DNA from: an uncultured Bacteroidales bacterium
GTDB taxonomy: Bacteria; Bacteroidota; Bacteroidia; Bacteroidales; P3
NCBI GenBank assembly: GCA_905234665.1
Contig: CAJOIV010000007.1
Span: 5,690-60,812 of the forward strand
Direction: 5' to 3'
Length of the DNA stretch: 55,123 nucleotides
This document shows, piece by piece, positions 45,533 to 53,425 of this stretch. Made by a program: the position numbers and the translations under genes. Each line of letters opens with the position of its first letter. Positions within the stretch are counted from its first letter, which is position 1. Under the pieces are notes generated by a model. It did not search any database, had not been told where the DNA came from, and saw nothing but the letters and a program-made list of their open reading frames with translations.

Positions 45533-46486
45533 CTATAGGGAGAGCAACGTCCGAAGGCGTGAGACAATCACGTCAGGGGCGATTTTTGCAAGGCAGCGAT
45601 AATCGCCATAGCGGCAAGGCTTTTTGCCATATTTGGAACAGGGTCGGCAAGGCATGTCGAGCTGCACGGCGTTGGCGGGGTCCTGCCGCCAGCCATAGAA
45701 CCCTCGACAGGGATGCGTGGCGCCCCAAACGCTGACCACGGGGACACCCTGGCACGAGGCGAAGTGCATGTTGGCGGAATCCATCGAGAGCATCGCCGAG
45801 AGGGAGGAGATGAGGTGCAGTTCTTCTTCGAAGGTATGTTTTCCCGCATGGTTCTCCACATGGGGGTATCGTTCCACCCAAGGCTCCAGCTGAGGGGCCT
45901 CGTCGCGACTGGCGAAGAGGAGGATGCGGACACGCGGGTCACGCGACAGGCCGGCCACCACCCGCTCCATGAGATGAAGAGGATAGCATTTGCCACGGTG
46001 CTGGGCGAAGGGGGCTATGCCTATGCGGACCAGACCGTCGGCCGAGGGGCGGGAACGGGAGTATTCGCCTGCGTCGAGTTCGCCGGCTTTCAGCCCGCAG
46101 CGGCGGAAGACATCGTCGTAGCGCTGCCAGGAGGGGCGACGGCGTGGAAGCCGTTTATGGATAAGCCTGACGGGGATGCCGTCCATGCAGAAGAGCCTGT
46201 CGACGCCCAAGGTGCGCCACACGCCGTGGAGGTCAGCCACCATGTCGGGCATCAGGGGCTCGAGCTGGTTGTAGAGCTCTCTGGAGGTCTGTTTCCGGGG
46301 GGTGGGGAGGTACTGCACGTTGTCCATGCCTTCGAAGAGGGGCGCCAGCATGGGCGGCCCCGCCAGGAGGAAGAGGACATCGGGGTTGGCCTCGGCACGC
46401 AGCCGCAGGACGGGCTGAAGGATTGCCACGTCGCCAAGCGCCGAGAGGCGCAGGAGCAGGAGGCGGAGACGGTAGGGCGAGTTCAT
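45533..46486 (-). CDS. Glycosyltransferase family 9 (heptosyltransferase-like)
   Basis: 317 residues from the ATG at 46486; the longer frame to 46651 lies within the upstream gene and is rejected. N-terminal LLLLRLSALGDVAILQPVL and C-terminal FEEELHLISSLSAMLSMDSANMHFASCQGVPVVSVWGATHP are GT9 signatures (nucleotide-sugar site). A Cys-rich tail (CRPCSKYGKKPCRYGDYRC) is common in these proteins. Likely acts on lipopolysaccharide core at the inner face of the inner membrane. Overlaps the DUF4254 gene by 4 bp. Confidence 0.9.
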   Translation of the reverse strand: MNSPYRLRLLLLRLSALGDVAILQPVLRLRAEANPDVLFLLAGPPMLAPLFEGMDNVQYLPTPRKQTSRELYNQLEPLMPDMVADLHGVWRTLGVDRLFCMDGIPVRLIHKRLPRRRPSWQRYDDVFRRCGLKAGELDAGEYSRSRPSADGLVRIGIAPFAQHRGKCYPLHLMERVVAGLSRDPRVRILLFASRDEAPQLEPWVERYPHVENHAGKHTFEEELHLISSLSAMLSMDSANMHFASCQGVPVVSVWGATHPCRGFYGWRQDPANAVQLDMPCRPCSKYGKKPCRYGDYRCLAKIAPDVIVSRLRTLLSL

Positions 46487-47085
46487 CTCTTCGCGTACAA
46501 CATGGGGTTGAGCGACGGGTCGTTGTACATCTTCATCTGGCGGTAGAGCTTCATCACCTTGCGGCCGTCGGCGAGTTCGCGAAGGAGGTCGTCGATGGCC
46601 TGCATCAGGTCGGCCCGCTGCTGCAGGAGGGTGTCGAGCTTGGAGCGGCACTTGGCACGGTGCTCGTCGCCACTGTCGGCACGGTTGGCCTCGATGGTGA
46701 AGTGGTAGATTTTGAGCGCCAGGATGGAGAGGCGGTCGATGGCCCAGGCGGGAGTCTCGGTGTTGATGGTGGCGCCGGGACGGGGCTGCACGTGGGCGAA
46801 GAGGCTCATGTAGTGGTCGTCGATGCGCTCCACCATGTCGGTACGCCGTTGGTTGGAACGGTCAATCCAGCGTTTGAGGCGCAGGGCCTCGACAGGGTCT
46901 ACGTCGTCGGGACGCACGAGATCCTCGAGGTGCCACTGGACGGTGTCGATGAAGCTTTTCTCCCACAGGATATGCTCGAACGAGTCTTCGGGATAGGGGT
47001 TGTGCGTAGGCGCATCGACCGAGTCGGTCACATGGTAGTCGGCCACCTGCCGTTCGAAGAGTGCGTATATATCCTTAATATCCAT
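46483..47085 (-). CDS. DUF4254 protein
   Basis: 200 residues, predicted all-helical and charged (SFEHILWEKSFIDTVQWHLEDLVR, WIDRSNQRRTDMVERIDD). It matches the Bacteroidetes DUF4254 family, which is usually next to a GT9 glycosyltransferase as here (4-bp overlap with GT9). No enzymatic motif seen. A cytoplasmic accessory role to the glycosyltransferase is inferred from the linkage. Confidence 0.82.
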   Translation of the reverse strand: MDIKDIYALFERQVADYHVTDSVDAPTHNPYPEDSFEHILWEKSFIDTVQWHLEDLVRPDDVDPVEALRLKRWIDRSNQRRTDMVERIDDHYMSLFAHVQPRPGATINTETPAWAIDRLSILALKIYHFTIEANRADSGDEHRAKCRSKLDTLLQQRADLMQAIDDLLRELADGRKVMKLYRQMKMYNDPSLNPMLYAKR

Positions 47086-47090
47086 GCCTG

Positions 47091-48131
47091 TTATTCCTTG
47101 GGGGTCTTCCAGTTGAAGAACACCTGCACGCCGGCCATCTGGTAGATCTGCCAGTGTCCCCAGCGGCCCATGCCGTTGAAGTCGGTGTCGTACTTGAGGT
47201 TGATGGCGAAGTTGGCGGAGATGTGGCTCGACAGGCGATAGTCGAGTTTGAGTTCGAAGTCGAGGTCGGTCTCGAAGGCGCGACGCTGCAGCCAGCTTTT
47301 TCCTTCGAGAGCTGCGAGGTTGTTCTCCAGATACTCATAGCCGCGGTACTTGGTCTCCACGAGGTTGTCCCAACTCATATTGGTGGACTTCCAATAGTCG
47401 TAGAAGAGCTCGACACGGGCATAGAGGTCCAAACCATTGACGAGATCCTTCTTCAGATACATGGCCTTGACGTAAGAACCGAGAGTGGGATACCAGTGCG
47501 TGAATTTGTTGGGATCCTCCTGGATCACGCCGTAGGTATACCCTTCGGCGATGAGAGAATCGTTGATAACGAAAGTGGTCTTGCCCGTCAGGAAAGAGAA
47601 CGAGACCGACCAGTCCGTCTTCTTGTATTCGAAGGAGAGGGCCGTGGTGAGATAGCCGGGGGCCAGGAAGTTGGAGACCATGGTCTCCTTCTGGGTCTTG
47701 CCCGAGCCTTCGTATTCGAAACCTGCGCCGAACTGGGTCTTGAGGTTGGCCGTGAACGAGGCGCCGAGACCCTTGTAGGCGTTCCACGAGATGGCCGAGG
47801 TGAGGTCTATCTTATCGTTGCTCTTGCGGCGGGTCTCGAAGAAGGGGACATCGGGCGAGTCGTCAAGGTCCTGCCATGCATAGCCATAGGCGAGGTCGGC
47901 GATGTTGTCCCACACATACTTGGGATGGGTGTACTTGTAGTTGCCGAAGAAGGTGGCGGTGGCGTCGATCTGCGAGTTGCCCGACTTAGACCAGTTGTTG
48001 AAGAAGAACTCGCTGGCCTTGAGGGCCGGGGTGCTGGTAGTGGTCCAAGAACCATTCGATGCATCGTCCTGAGCCATGACTGACACTGTGGCCAAAAGCA
48101 TGGCCGATAAGAGAATAAGGGTCTTTTTCAT
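47091..48131 (-). CDS. DUF3078 outer-membrane-associated protein
   Basis: 346 residues with signal peptide (MKKTLILLSAMLLATVSVMAQ). The body is rich in beta-strands with repeated aromatic girdle residues (YKYTHPKYVWDNIADLAYGYAW, WSVSFSFLTGKTTFVI) and matches Bacteroidetes DUF3078. Probably an outer-membrane barrel. It lies 5 bp upstream of the DUF4254 gene on the same strand, suggesting a cell-envelope operon with GT9. Confidence 0.82.
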   Translation of the reverse strand: MKKTLILLSAMLLATVSVMAQDDASNGSWTTTSTPALKASEFFFNNWSKSGNSQIDATATFFGNYKYTHPKYVWDNIADLAYGYAWQDLDDSPDVPFFETRRKSNDKIDLTSAISWNAYKGLGASFTANLKTQFGAGFEYEGSGKTQKETMVSNFLAPGYLTTALSFEYKKTDWSVSFSFLTGKTTFVINDSLIAEGYTYGVIQEDPNKFTHWYPTLGSYVKAMYLKKDLVNGLDLYARVELFYDYWKSTNMSWDNLVETKYRGYEYLENNLAALEGKSWLQRRAFETDLDFELKLDYRLSSHISANFAINLKYDTDFNGMGRWGHWQIYQMAGVQVFFNWKTPKE

Positions 48132-48157
48132 AGTATTGCGTATTGTTTATCTGGATG

Positions 48158-48191
48158 CAAAGATACAACTTTTTTTTCATATAGTGCCAAA
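48158..48191 (-). promoter_or_regulatory. Probable promoter of the DUF3078-DUF4254-GT9 operon
   Basis: Minus-strand TATCTTTG (48165 to 48158) with TTTG (48191 to 48188) 22 nt upstream, one to three nt longer than the usual spacing. Confidence 0.6.
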
Positions 48192-48250
48192 AGAATTGCC
48201 GCGGCTGCAATAAATGGCACTTTATCACGTTCTCTTTATAAAGAGCCCAC

Positions 48251-49087
48251 ATGAAAGAGAACAAGAAAGTAATCCTCATCACAGGCGCCAGCAGCGGTAT
48301 CGGGTACGATGCAGCGCAAGCCCTTGCACGCCAGAGACACCGCGTCTATGCCGCCGCACGGCGCATCGAACTCATGGAACCCCTGCGGGCCGACGGAATC
48401 GTCACCATGAAGATGGATGTAACTGACAGCCAATCGATGTCCAAGGGTGTCCAAAAGGTACTGGAGGCCGAAGGCCGCATCGATGTGCTGGTGAACAATG
48501 CAGGATACGGCTACTTCGGCGCCATCGAGAACGTCACCATGGAAGAGGCGCGCCGGCAGGTGGAGGTGAATGTCTTCGGCCTCGCCGAGCTGACCCAACT
48601 GGTGCTGCCCGTCATGCGGAAACAGGGCTCGGGGCGCATCGTCAATATTTCGTCCATCGCGGGCAGAATGGTGCTGCCCTTCGGGGGGTGGTACCACGTG
48701 TCGAAGTTCTCAGTCGAGGCCCTCAGCGACGCCCTCCGCATGGAGGTGCGGCCTTTCGGCATTGACGTGGTGATGATTGAGCCCGGCGGCATCAAGACCG
48801 ACTGGGGAATTATCGCCGCCAAACACTTGAGAGAGTCGTCGCAAGGCACTGCCTACGAGAACAATGCCCTGCGCGAAGCCGCCCTGCTGGACAAGGCCTA
48901 TCGCGGCAACTACCTCTCCTCCCCTGCCGTCGTCACCCGCGCCATCTGCCGCGCCGTGGGCAGCCGCCGTCCCCGCACACGCTACCGCGTGGGCCTCGGC
49001 TCCCGTTCCATGATTATCTTCCACTCCCTCCTTCCCGCCCGCTGCTGGGACAGCCTTATGCGCCGTTTCGTCCGCATCAAGGCATAA
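48251..49087 (+). CDS. Short-chain dehydrogenase/reductase
   Basis: 278 residues of classical SDR type: TGASSGIG (cofactor loop), NNAGYGYFG, catalytic Ser in IVNISSIAG and YHVSK (Tyr/Lys). The basic AARR after the second beta-strand (VYAAARRIELM) suggests NADP(H) preference. Cytoplasmic oxidoreductase; the substrate cannot be assigned. The C-terminal third resembles fatty-acid or steroid-acting SDRs but is not diagnostic. Stands alone, divergent from the DUF3078 gene. Confidence 0.9.
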   Translation: MKENKKVILITGASSGIGYDAAQALARQRHRVYAAARRIELMEPLRADGIVTMKMDVTDSQSMSKGVQKVLEAEGRIDVLVNNAGYGYFGAIENVTMEEARRQVEVNVFGLAELTQLVLPVMRKQGSGRIVNISSIAGRMVLPFGGWYHVSKFSVEALSDALRMEVRPFGIDVVMIEPGGIKTDWGIIAAKHLRESSQGTAYENNALREAALLDKAYRGNYLSSPAVVTRAICRAVGSRRPRTRYRVGLGSRSMIIFHSLLPARCWDSLMRRFVRIKA

Positions 49088-49199
49088 ATACACCGCCCCC
49101 ACCCTTCCCCAGGCCACTTTTGCAAAGACCGCAAACAGCCTGTTGATAACTTTTTTACACTGTCGCCCAGCACCATAAGGAAAGCCGTACACTTTTTTC

Positions 49200-49229
49200 T
49201 TTCTCATTCAGAAAAAAGGAGTACTTTTG
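49200..49229 (+). promoter_or_regulatory. Probable promoter of the DUF1846 gene
   Basis: TACTTTTG (49222-49229) fits the -7 consensus; TTTC (49200-49203), 18 nt upstream, is one mismatch from TTTG. The gap 49088-49269 otherwise holds no gene. Confidence 0.55.
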
Positions 49230-49269
49230 AATCCCGTATTTCAATAACCATTCAATATACACCATCATC

Positions 49270-50751
49270 ATGAAACACGGGTTTGACAACGAGAAGTATC
49301 TGCGGATACAGTCCGAACACATCAAGGAGCGCATCAGCAAGTTCGGCAATAAGCTTTATCTTGAATTTGGAGGGAAACTATTCGACGATTACCACGCCAG
49401 CCGCGTGCTGCCCGGCTTCCAGCCCGACAGCAAGCTCAAGATGCTGACACAGTTGAAGGACGATGCCGAAATCGTCATCGTCATCAGCGCCACGGACATC
49501 GAGAAGAACAAGAAACGCGGCGACCTCGGCATCACCTACGACGAGGACGTGCTGCGCCTGCGCGAGGTCTTCATGGAACGCGGCTTCCTGGTCTCCGGCG
49601 TCGTCATCACCCACTACAGCGGCCAGGCCAGCGCCTCTGCCTACCACGAGCGCCTCGAGCGCATGGGCATCAAGGCCTATTATCATTATATGATTGAGGG
49701 CTACCCCACCAACGTCGATCTCATCGACTCCGACGAGGGATTCGGCAAGAACGACTATGTCGAGACTACTCGCCCGCTGGTGGTCATCACCGCCCCGGGC
49801 CCCGGCAGCGGCAAGATGGCCGTCTGCCTCAGCCAGCTCTACAACGAGAACAAGCGCGGCATCAAGGCCGGCTACGCCAAGTTCGAGACCTTCCCCATCT
49901 GGAGCATCCCCCTGAAGCACCCCGTCAACATCGCCTACGAGGCCGCCACCGCCGACCTCAACGATGTCAACATGATTGACCCCTTCCACCTCGAAGCCTA
50001 CGGCAAGACCGCCGTCAACTACAACCGCGACATCGAGATTTTCCCCGTGCTGAACGCCATATTTGAAGGCATCTACGGCGAGAACCCATACAAGTCGCCC
50101 ACCGACATGGGTGTCAACATGGCGGGCTTCTGCATCTGCGACGACGATGTCTGCTGCCAGGCATCCAAGGACGAGATTATCCGCCGCTACTACACCGCCC
50201 TCTGCGACTACGCCAACGGCAAAGCCACCGACAGCGAGATCAACAAGATAGCCCTGCTCATGAAGCAGGCCAAGATATCTACCGACGACCGCCGCACCAC
50301 CGTCGCCGCCAAGGAGCGCCGCGACCGTGAGGGTGCCCCCTCCGCCGCCATCGAGCTGGCCGACGGCACCATCATCACCGCCACCACCAGCGACCTCCTC
50401 GGCCCCTGTGCCGCCTTGATGCTCAACGCCCTCAAACACCTTGCCGGCATCGACCACAGCGTCAAGCTCATCTCGCAGAAGATGATTGAGCCCATCCAGC
50501 ACACCAAAGTCTCCATGCTCCACGGCAGCAACCCACGCCTGCACACCGACGAGGTTCTCGTCACGCTCTCCATCCTCAGCCTCCTCGACGACAACTGCCG
50601 CCGCGCCCTCGACTGCCTCCCCCTCCTCGACGGCTGCCAGATGCACACCACCGTCATGACCAGCGAGGTGGACCGCAAAATCTTCAAGAAACTCGGCGTC
50701 GGATTGACGAGTGAACCTGTTCAAAAGCCGAGCGGAAAAGCAGCTTGCTGA
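49270..50751 (+). CDS. DUF1846 (UPF0371) family protein with repeat-derived C-terminal tail
   Basis: 493 residues, the usual family length. Typical blocks: MKHGFDNEKYLRIQSEHIKERI, a P-loop-like APGPGSGKMAVCLSQLYNE, and conserved AYEAATADLNDVNMIDPFHLEAYG. Structures of the family suggest a nucleotide-binding enzyme; the biochemical role is uncertain. The family-like sequence ends near GVGLTSEP; the final residues VQKPSGKAAC are encoded by the first copy of the 52-nt repeat at 50718-50769, which also supplies the stop. Confidence 0.88.
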   Translation: MKHGFDNEKYLRIQSEHIKERISKFGNKLYLEFGGKLFDDYHASRVLPGFQPDSKLKMLTQLKDDAEIVIVISATDIEKNKKRGDLGITYDEDVLRLREVFMERGFLVSGVVITHYSGQASASAYHERLERMGIKAYYHYMIEGYPTNVDLIDSDEGFGKNDYVETTRPLVVITAPGPGSGKMAVCLSQLYNENKRGIKAGYAKFETFPIWSIPLKHPVNIAYEAATADLNDVNMIDPFHLEAYGKTAVNYNRDIEIFPVLNAIFEGIYGENPYKSPTDMGVNMAGFCICDDDVCCQASKDEIIRRYYTALCDYANGKATDSEINKIALLMKQAKISTDDRRTTVAAKERRDREGAPSAAIELADGTIITATTSDLLGPCAALMLNALKHLAGIDHSVKLISQKMIEPIQHTKVSMLHGSNPRLHTDEVLVTLSILSLLDDNCRRALDCLPLLDGCQMHTTVMTSEVDRKIFKKLGVGLTSEPVQKPSGKAAC

Positions 50752-50843
50752 TTTTCCCGAGGCGCAGACAGGTCGGCTGAAAGCCAGCCTGTGTTCAAAA
50801 GCCGAGCGGAATAGCATCTTGCTGATTTTCCCGAGGCGCAGAC
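50718..50843. repeat. Direct repeat, two 52-nt copies (50718-50769 and 50792-50843)
   Basis: The copies begin TGTTCAAAAGCCGAGCGG and end TTTTCCCGAGGCGCAGAC and differ at two positions. The 22-nt spacer contains a GGCTG/CAGCC stem. Copy 1 overlaps the 3' end of the DUF1846 gene; copy 2 ends 13 nt before the next ATG. Confidence 0.9.
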
Positions 50844-50856
50844 TAACCTTAAAGAC

Positions 50857-51351
50857 ATGGACGCAGTTCCCAAATTCAAAATCGACACCGAACTCTCCGA
50901 AGAGGACTTCGTGCGTTTCAACCACGTCATCGTTTGGCAGAAGAAGAGCACCAAACGGGTTATTGCCCTTTTTGTGGCAGCTACAATTCTTTGCTTTGCG
51001 GCAGCAATCATCAACCACAAGTTTCCTGCCGGAGGCATAGGTGCATTGGTAGGAACCATCTATCTGCTTTGGCTTTATACGAAAGGTCTCGAGAAACGTT
51101 CTGTAAAATTCTACCACACCAACAAACTGGGAGGGAAGGCGGAAACGTGTTTCTTCGACGATTCCTTGGAAATCGTTGGAGAAACGAGCCGTAGCACATG
51201 GACATACAAGGAACTGCACAGCATCATCATCACGAAGAGCGACATATACATCCGCTACAGCCCTGCCATTGCCCTCTGTTTTCCAAAAGCCACCTGCCCC
51301 GAAGGCTTCGAATCATTCATCGAAGACCTGAAGCAACAGTACGGAATATAG
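50857..51351 (+). CDS. YcxB-like membrane protein
   Basis: 164 residues. Two adjacent helices (about 38-75, ALFVAATILCFAAAIINHKF and GGIGALVGTIYLLWLY) are followed by a soluble domain resembling YcxB/PH-like folds (CFFDDSLEIVGETSRSTWTYKELHSIIITKSDIYIRYSP). Function unknown. It follows the DUF1846 gene on the same strand, separated by the 52-nt repeats, and ends before a strong hairpin. Confidence 0.7.
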   Translation: MDAVPKFKIDTELSEEDFVRFNHVIVWQKKSTKRVIALFVAATILCFAAAIINHKFPAGGIGALVGTIYLLWLYTKGLEKRSVKFYHTNKLGGKAETCFFDDSLEIVGETSRSTWTYKELHSIIITKSDIYIRYSPAIALCFPKATCPEGFESFIEDLKQQYGI

Positions 51352-51373
51352 CAACAGTTTTTCCCATTCCCCA

Positions 51374-51411
51374 ATACCAACGGGAGCCTCTTTCGAGGCT
51401 CCCGTTGGTAT
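51374..51411 (+). terminator. Strong hairpin terminator after the YcxB-like gene
   Basis: ATACCAACGGGAGCCTC (51374-51390), loop TTTC, and the exact complement (51395-51411): a 17-bp perfect stem, then ATTTATAT. The T-run is weak but the stem is the strongest in the region. Confidence 0.8.
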
Positions 51412-51502
51412 ATTTATATCGATCAGTTTCGCCCGCTGCCTGTTGAACGTCAAATCCCGCATATATATCCAATCTATCCCATCTATCTCTTTTATCCGCT
51501 AC

Positions 51503-51551
51503 AACGCGCCCCGCGCGTTATTATTGCGCTGCGCGCAACAAAAAAGTCTCC
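51503..51551. repeat. GC-rich inverted-repeat patch with GCGCAACAAAAAAG tail
   Basis: ACGCGCCCCGCGCGTTATTATTGCGCTGCGCGCAAC-type sequence with GCGC-based stems, then AAAAAAGTCTCC. The TATTATTG...GCGCAACAAAAAA part resembles 55006-55030 next to the rRNA terminator. The gap 51412-51572 holds no other feature seen. Confidence 0.5.
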
Positions 51552-51572
51552 TTGGCAGGCTTATGGAATCGA

Positions 51573-52121
51573 CTACCAGGCATCGTCATACATTGGATTC
51601 AAATCCTCTGGCGTGGCCACATTGGCCGAGGCAATGCGCGGCTGATAGCCCCACTTTCTCCAACATTCCCTCCAATTGAAACCCCAAAGTCGAACATCGT
51701 TAGTTTGGGTAACCAAAAGTTCTTTGAGCTGATGGTTCACATAACGGTCTGCTGTAATCTTGACTTCTTGCAGGTGAATTACGCGCTGAGAAGTGTCGGG
51801 GAATATTGCAATACTGAGATTTGCATTCTCGTATAGCTCCAATTCAGTGTAAGAAAGGGAGATTCCATTCAACGAGACATCCAGAGTATAGACCCCGACA
51901 TGCACCGAGCCGATATTGTAATGCCCCTCATAGTCGCACACGGCACCTTTCATCAAAAACCCATCGCGCAACAGTTTCACCACGCAGAGTGGCTCTGGTT
52001 CACCAGTGATGGCGTTGACAACAACGCCCGAAACCTCGATGCTGTCGGCTTCTATGGGTTCCTGTGCTTGGACTACACCCAATAAGAAAAGGAACGGAAC
52101 AACAATGGCAATTTTTTTCAT
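51573..52121 (-). CDS. Secreted CarboxypepD_reg-like protein, third gene of the tethered-sigma operon
   Basis: 182 residues with signal peptide (MKKIAIVVPFLFLLGVVQAQ). About 30-105 is a carboxypeptidase-regulatory-like beta-sandwich (VSGVVVNAITGEPEPLCVV, GHYNIGSVHVGVYTLDVSLNG), the module found at the N-terminus of TonB-dependent receptors. The remainder (HLQEVKITADRYVNHQL, then a Trp-rich segment WGFNWRECWRKWGYQP) is unfamiliar. The start overlaps the upstream gene's stop by 4 bp, so it is translationally coupled. No receptor barrel follows. Confidence 0.75.
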   Translation of the reverse strand: MKKIAIVVPFLFLLGVVQAQEPIEADSIEVSGVVVNAITGEPEPLCVVKLLRDGFLMKGAVCDYEGHYNIGSVHVGVYTLDVSLNGISLSYTELELYENANLSIAIFPDTSQRVIHLQEVKITADRYVNHQLKELLVTQTNDVRLWGFNWRECWRKWGYQPRIASANVATPEDLNPMYDDAW

Positions 52122-53425
52122 GGCTGGTACTCTTTACGTTTCTTCAGTTTATCCTCCAGCATTTTCAACGGAAGGGTGTCAATTAGAATGCTGTTATAGT
52201 TTTCCCAAAAGGATGAGAGAATATTGTCGCTTTTGCCGAAAGCGGTTGGTAGAGCCTGGGGGTGGAAAGCAATCGCTGTACCTTCAGGTGCAGGTGCCTC
52301 CATTGAGAAGTCTGTCATTGTCCAGTCTACACACAACTGCCAGTGCTGGACATCCTTGTCATGACCTCTGTTCCTTGAATACAAGTGGAATTGCTTGTTG
52401 TTGTAGTAATGCGTCAAGGTGTAGTGTCCGTCGCGAACCTCATAAGTCCAAGAGGATGTGTCATCAATAATCATCCTGTTATAATAGACATTGACCCATG
52501 CGTCCTGTGGTGCCTGTTGGGTGACGGCATTCTGCGATGAAGTGATGCGGACAATGGCAAGGTCTTTTTTGCGGATGACATATTCGTAATTGACAAGAGA
52601 TTTCCACACCCGGCTGGGACCGACAGAGCGGACAAGATAGAATAGTTCCCCATTGTCTTCGAATTCTCTGACAGGATCAAAAGTATGCTTCACGAGAAAC
52701 CTTTCAGCCAACATGTAACTGGCCTGCGGAGTGGCTACTGGGTCGAAGAAAGCGGCATTGTCGGAATACTCCAACATCTCAAAAACACCCAAAGACTTAT
52801 GGACCTCTTTCTCCAGCATCCTACGGTCGTAAACCACCAGCCGATGCTTCAGCAAATCCTTATAATCCGTCTCCATCTCCCTATGGTAATCGCAGTAGGC
52901 ATAACCCTGCTTATTGGAGAACGCACCATAGCCAGCCCGTTTGACACGCATAACAGCTTCGTCCAAAAGGAAAAGTTCCCCATCCAGTGAACGCCAGTCG
53001 CGGTAAAAGAAAGTGGAATAGGTGGTATCTTTATGGAAGTTCTTCTTGATGCGTCTCACTGCGGCAAGAATCAAGGTACTTGCCGTCCTGTATCCTTTCA
53101 CCTTGACCTCCTGCAACACGATGAATTGCTCCTCGAGTTTCACATCACCCCTTTTCATCAAATCGCGCACCAGACGTTTTTCCTGCTTGTAACCAATGGA
53201 ACGGATGATGACAGTGTCCATCTCATGCCCTACAGGCAACTTCAGTTCATATAACCCACCATCATTGCACGACACCCCTATTGATGTCCCCGCCAAATGT
53301 AGCGAGGCATACGATACCCCTTTCCCTTCGCTTGTCACCTTCCCGTACAACAATATCACATCTTCCTGCGCCGACAAGGCCACAGGGAGCAACAATAGAA
53401 GCATCAGAAACAGGCCATTCTTCAT
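52118..53425 (-). CDS. Secreted CarboxypepD_reg/DUF5686-like protein, second gene of the tethered-sigma operon
   Basis: 435 residues with signal peptide (LLLLLPVALSAQ). An N-terminal carboxypeptidase-regulatory-like domain (about 22-100, GKVTSEGKGVSYASLHLAGTS) is followed by KVKGYRTASTLILAAVRRIKKNF, which resembles the start of DUF5686-type proteins, and a beta-rich rest without a recognised catalytic motif. Probably periplasmic or outer-membrane. It overlaps the sigma-factor gene (ATGA at 53422-53425) and the 182-residue gene (ATGA at 52118-52121). Confidence 0.72.
   Translation of the reverse strand: MKNGLFLMLLLLLPVALSAQEDVILLYGKVTSEGKGVSYASLHLAGTSIGVSCNDGGLYELKLPVGHEMDTVIIRSIGYKQEKRLVRDLMKRGDVKLEEQFIVLQEVKVKGYRTASTLILAAVRRIKKNFHKDTTYSTFFYRDWRSLDGELFLLDEAVMRVKRAGYGAFSNKQGYAYCDYHREMETDYKDLLKHRLVVYDRRMLEKEVHKSLGVFEMLEYSDNAAFFDPVATPQASYMLAERFLVKHTFDPVREFEDNGELFYLVRSVGPSRVWKSLVNYEYVIRKKDLAIVRITSSQNAVTQQAPQDAWVNVYYNRMIIDDTSSWTYEVRDGHYTLTHYYNNKQFHLYSRNRGHDKDVQHWQLCVDWTMTDFSMEAPAPEGTAIAFHPQALPTAFGKSDNILSSFWENYNSILIDTLPLKMLEDKLKKRKEYQP

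Noticed and set aside
50718..50843. CRISPR array
   Set aside because: Only two repeats of 52 nt with one 22-nt spacer and no cas genes; a direct duplication fits better.
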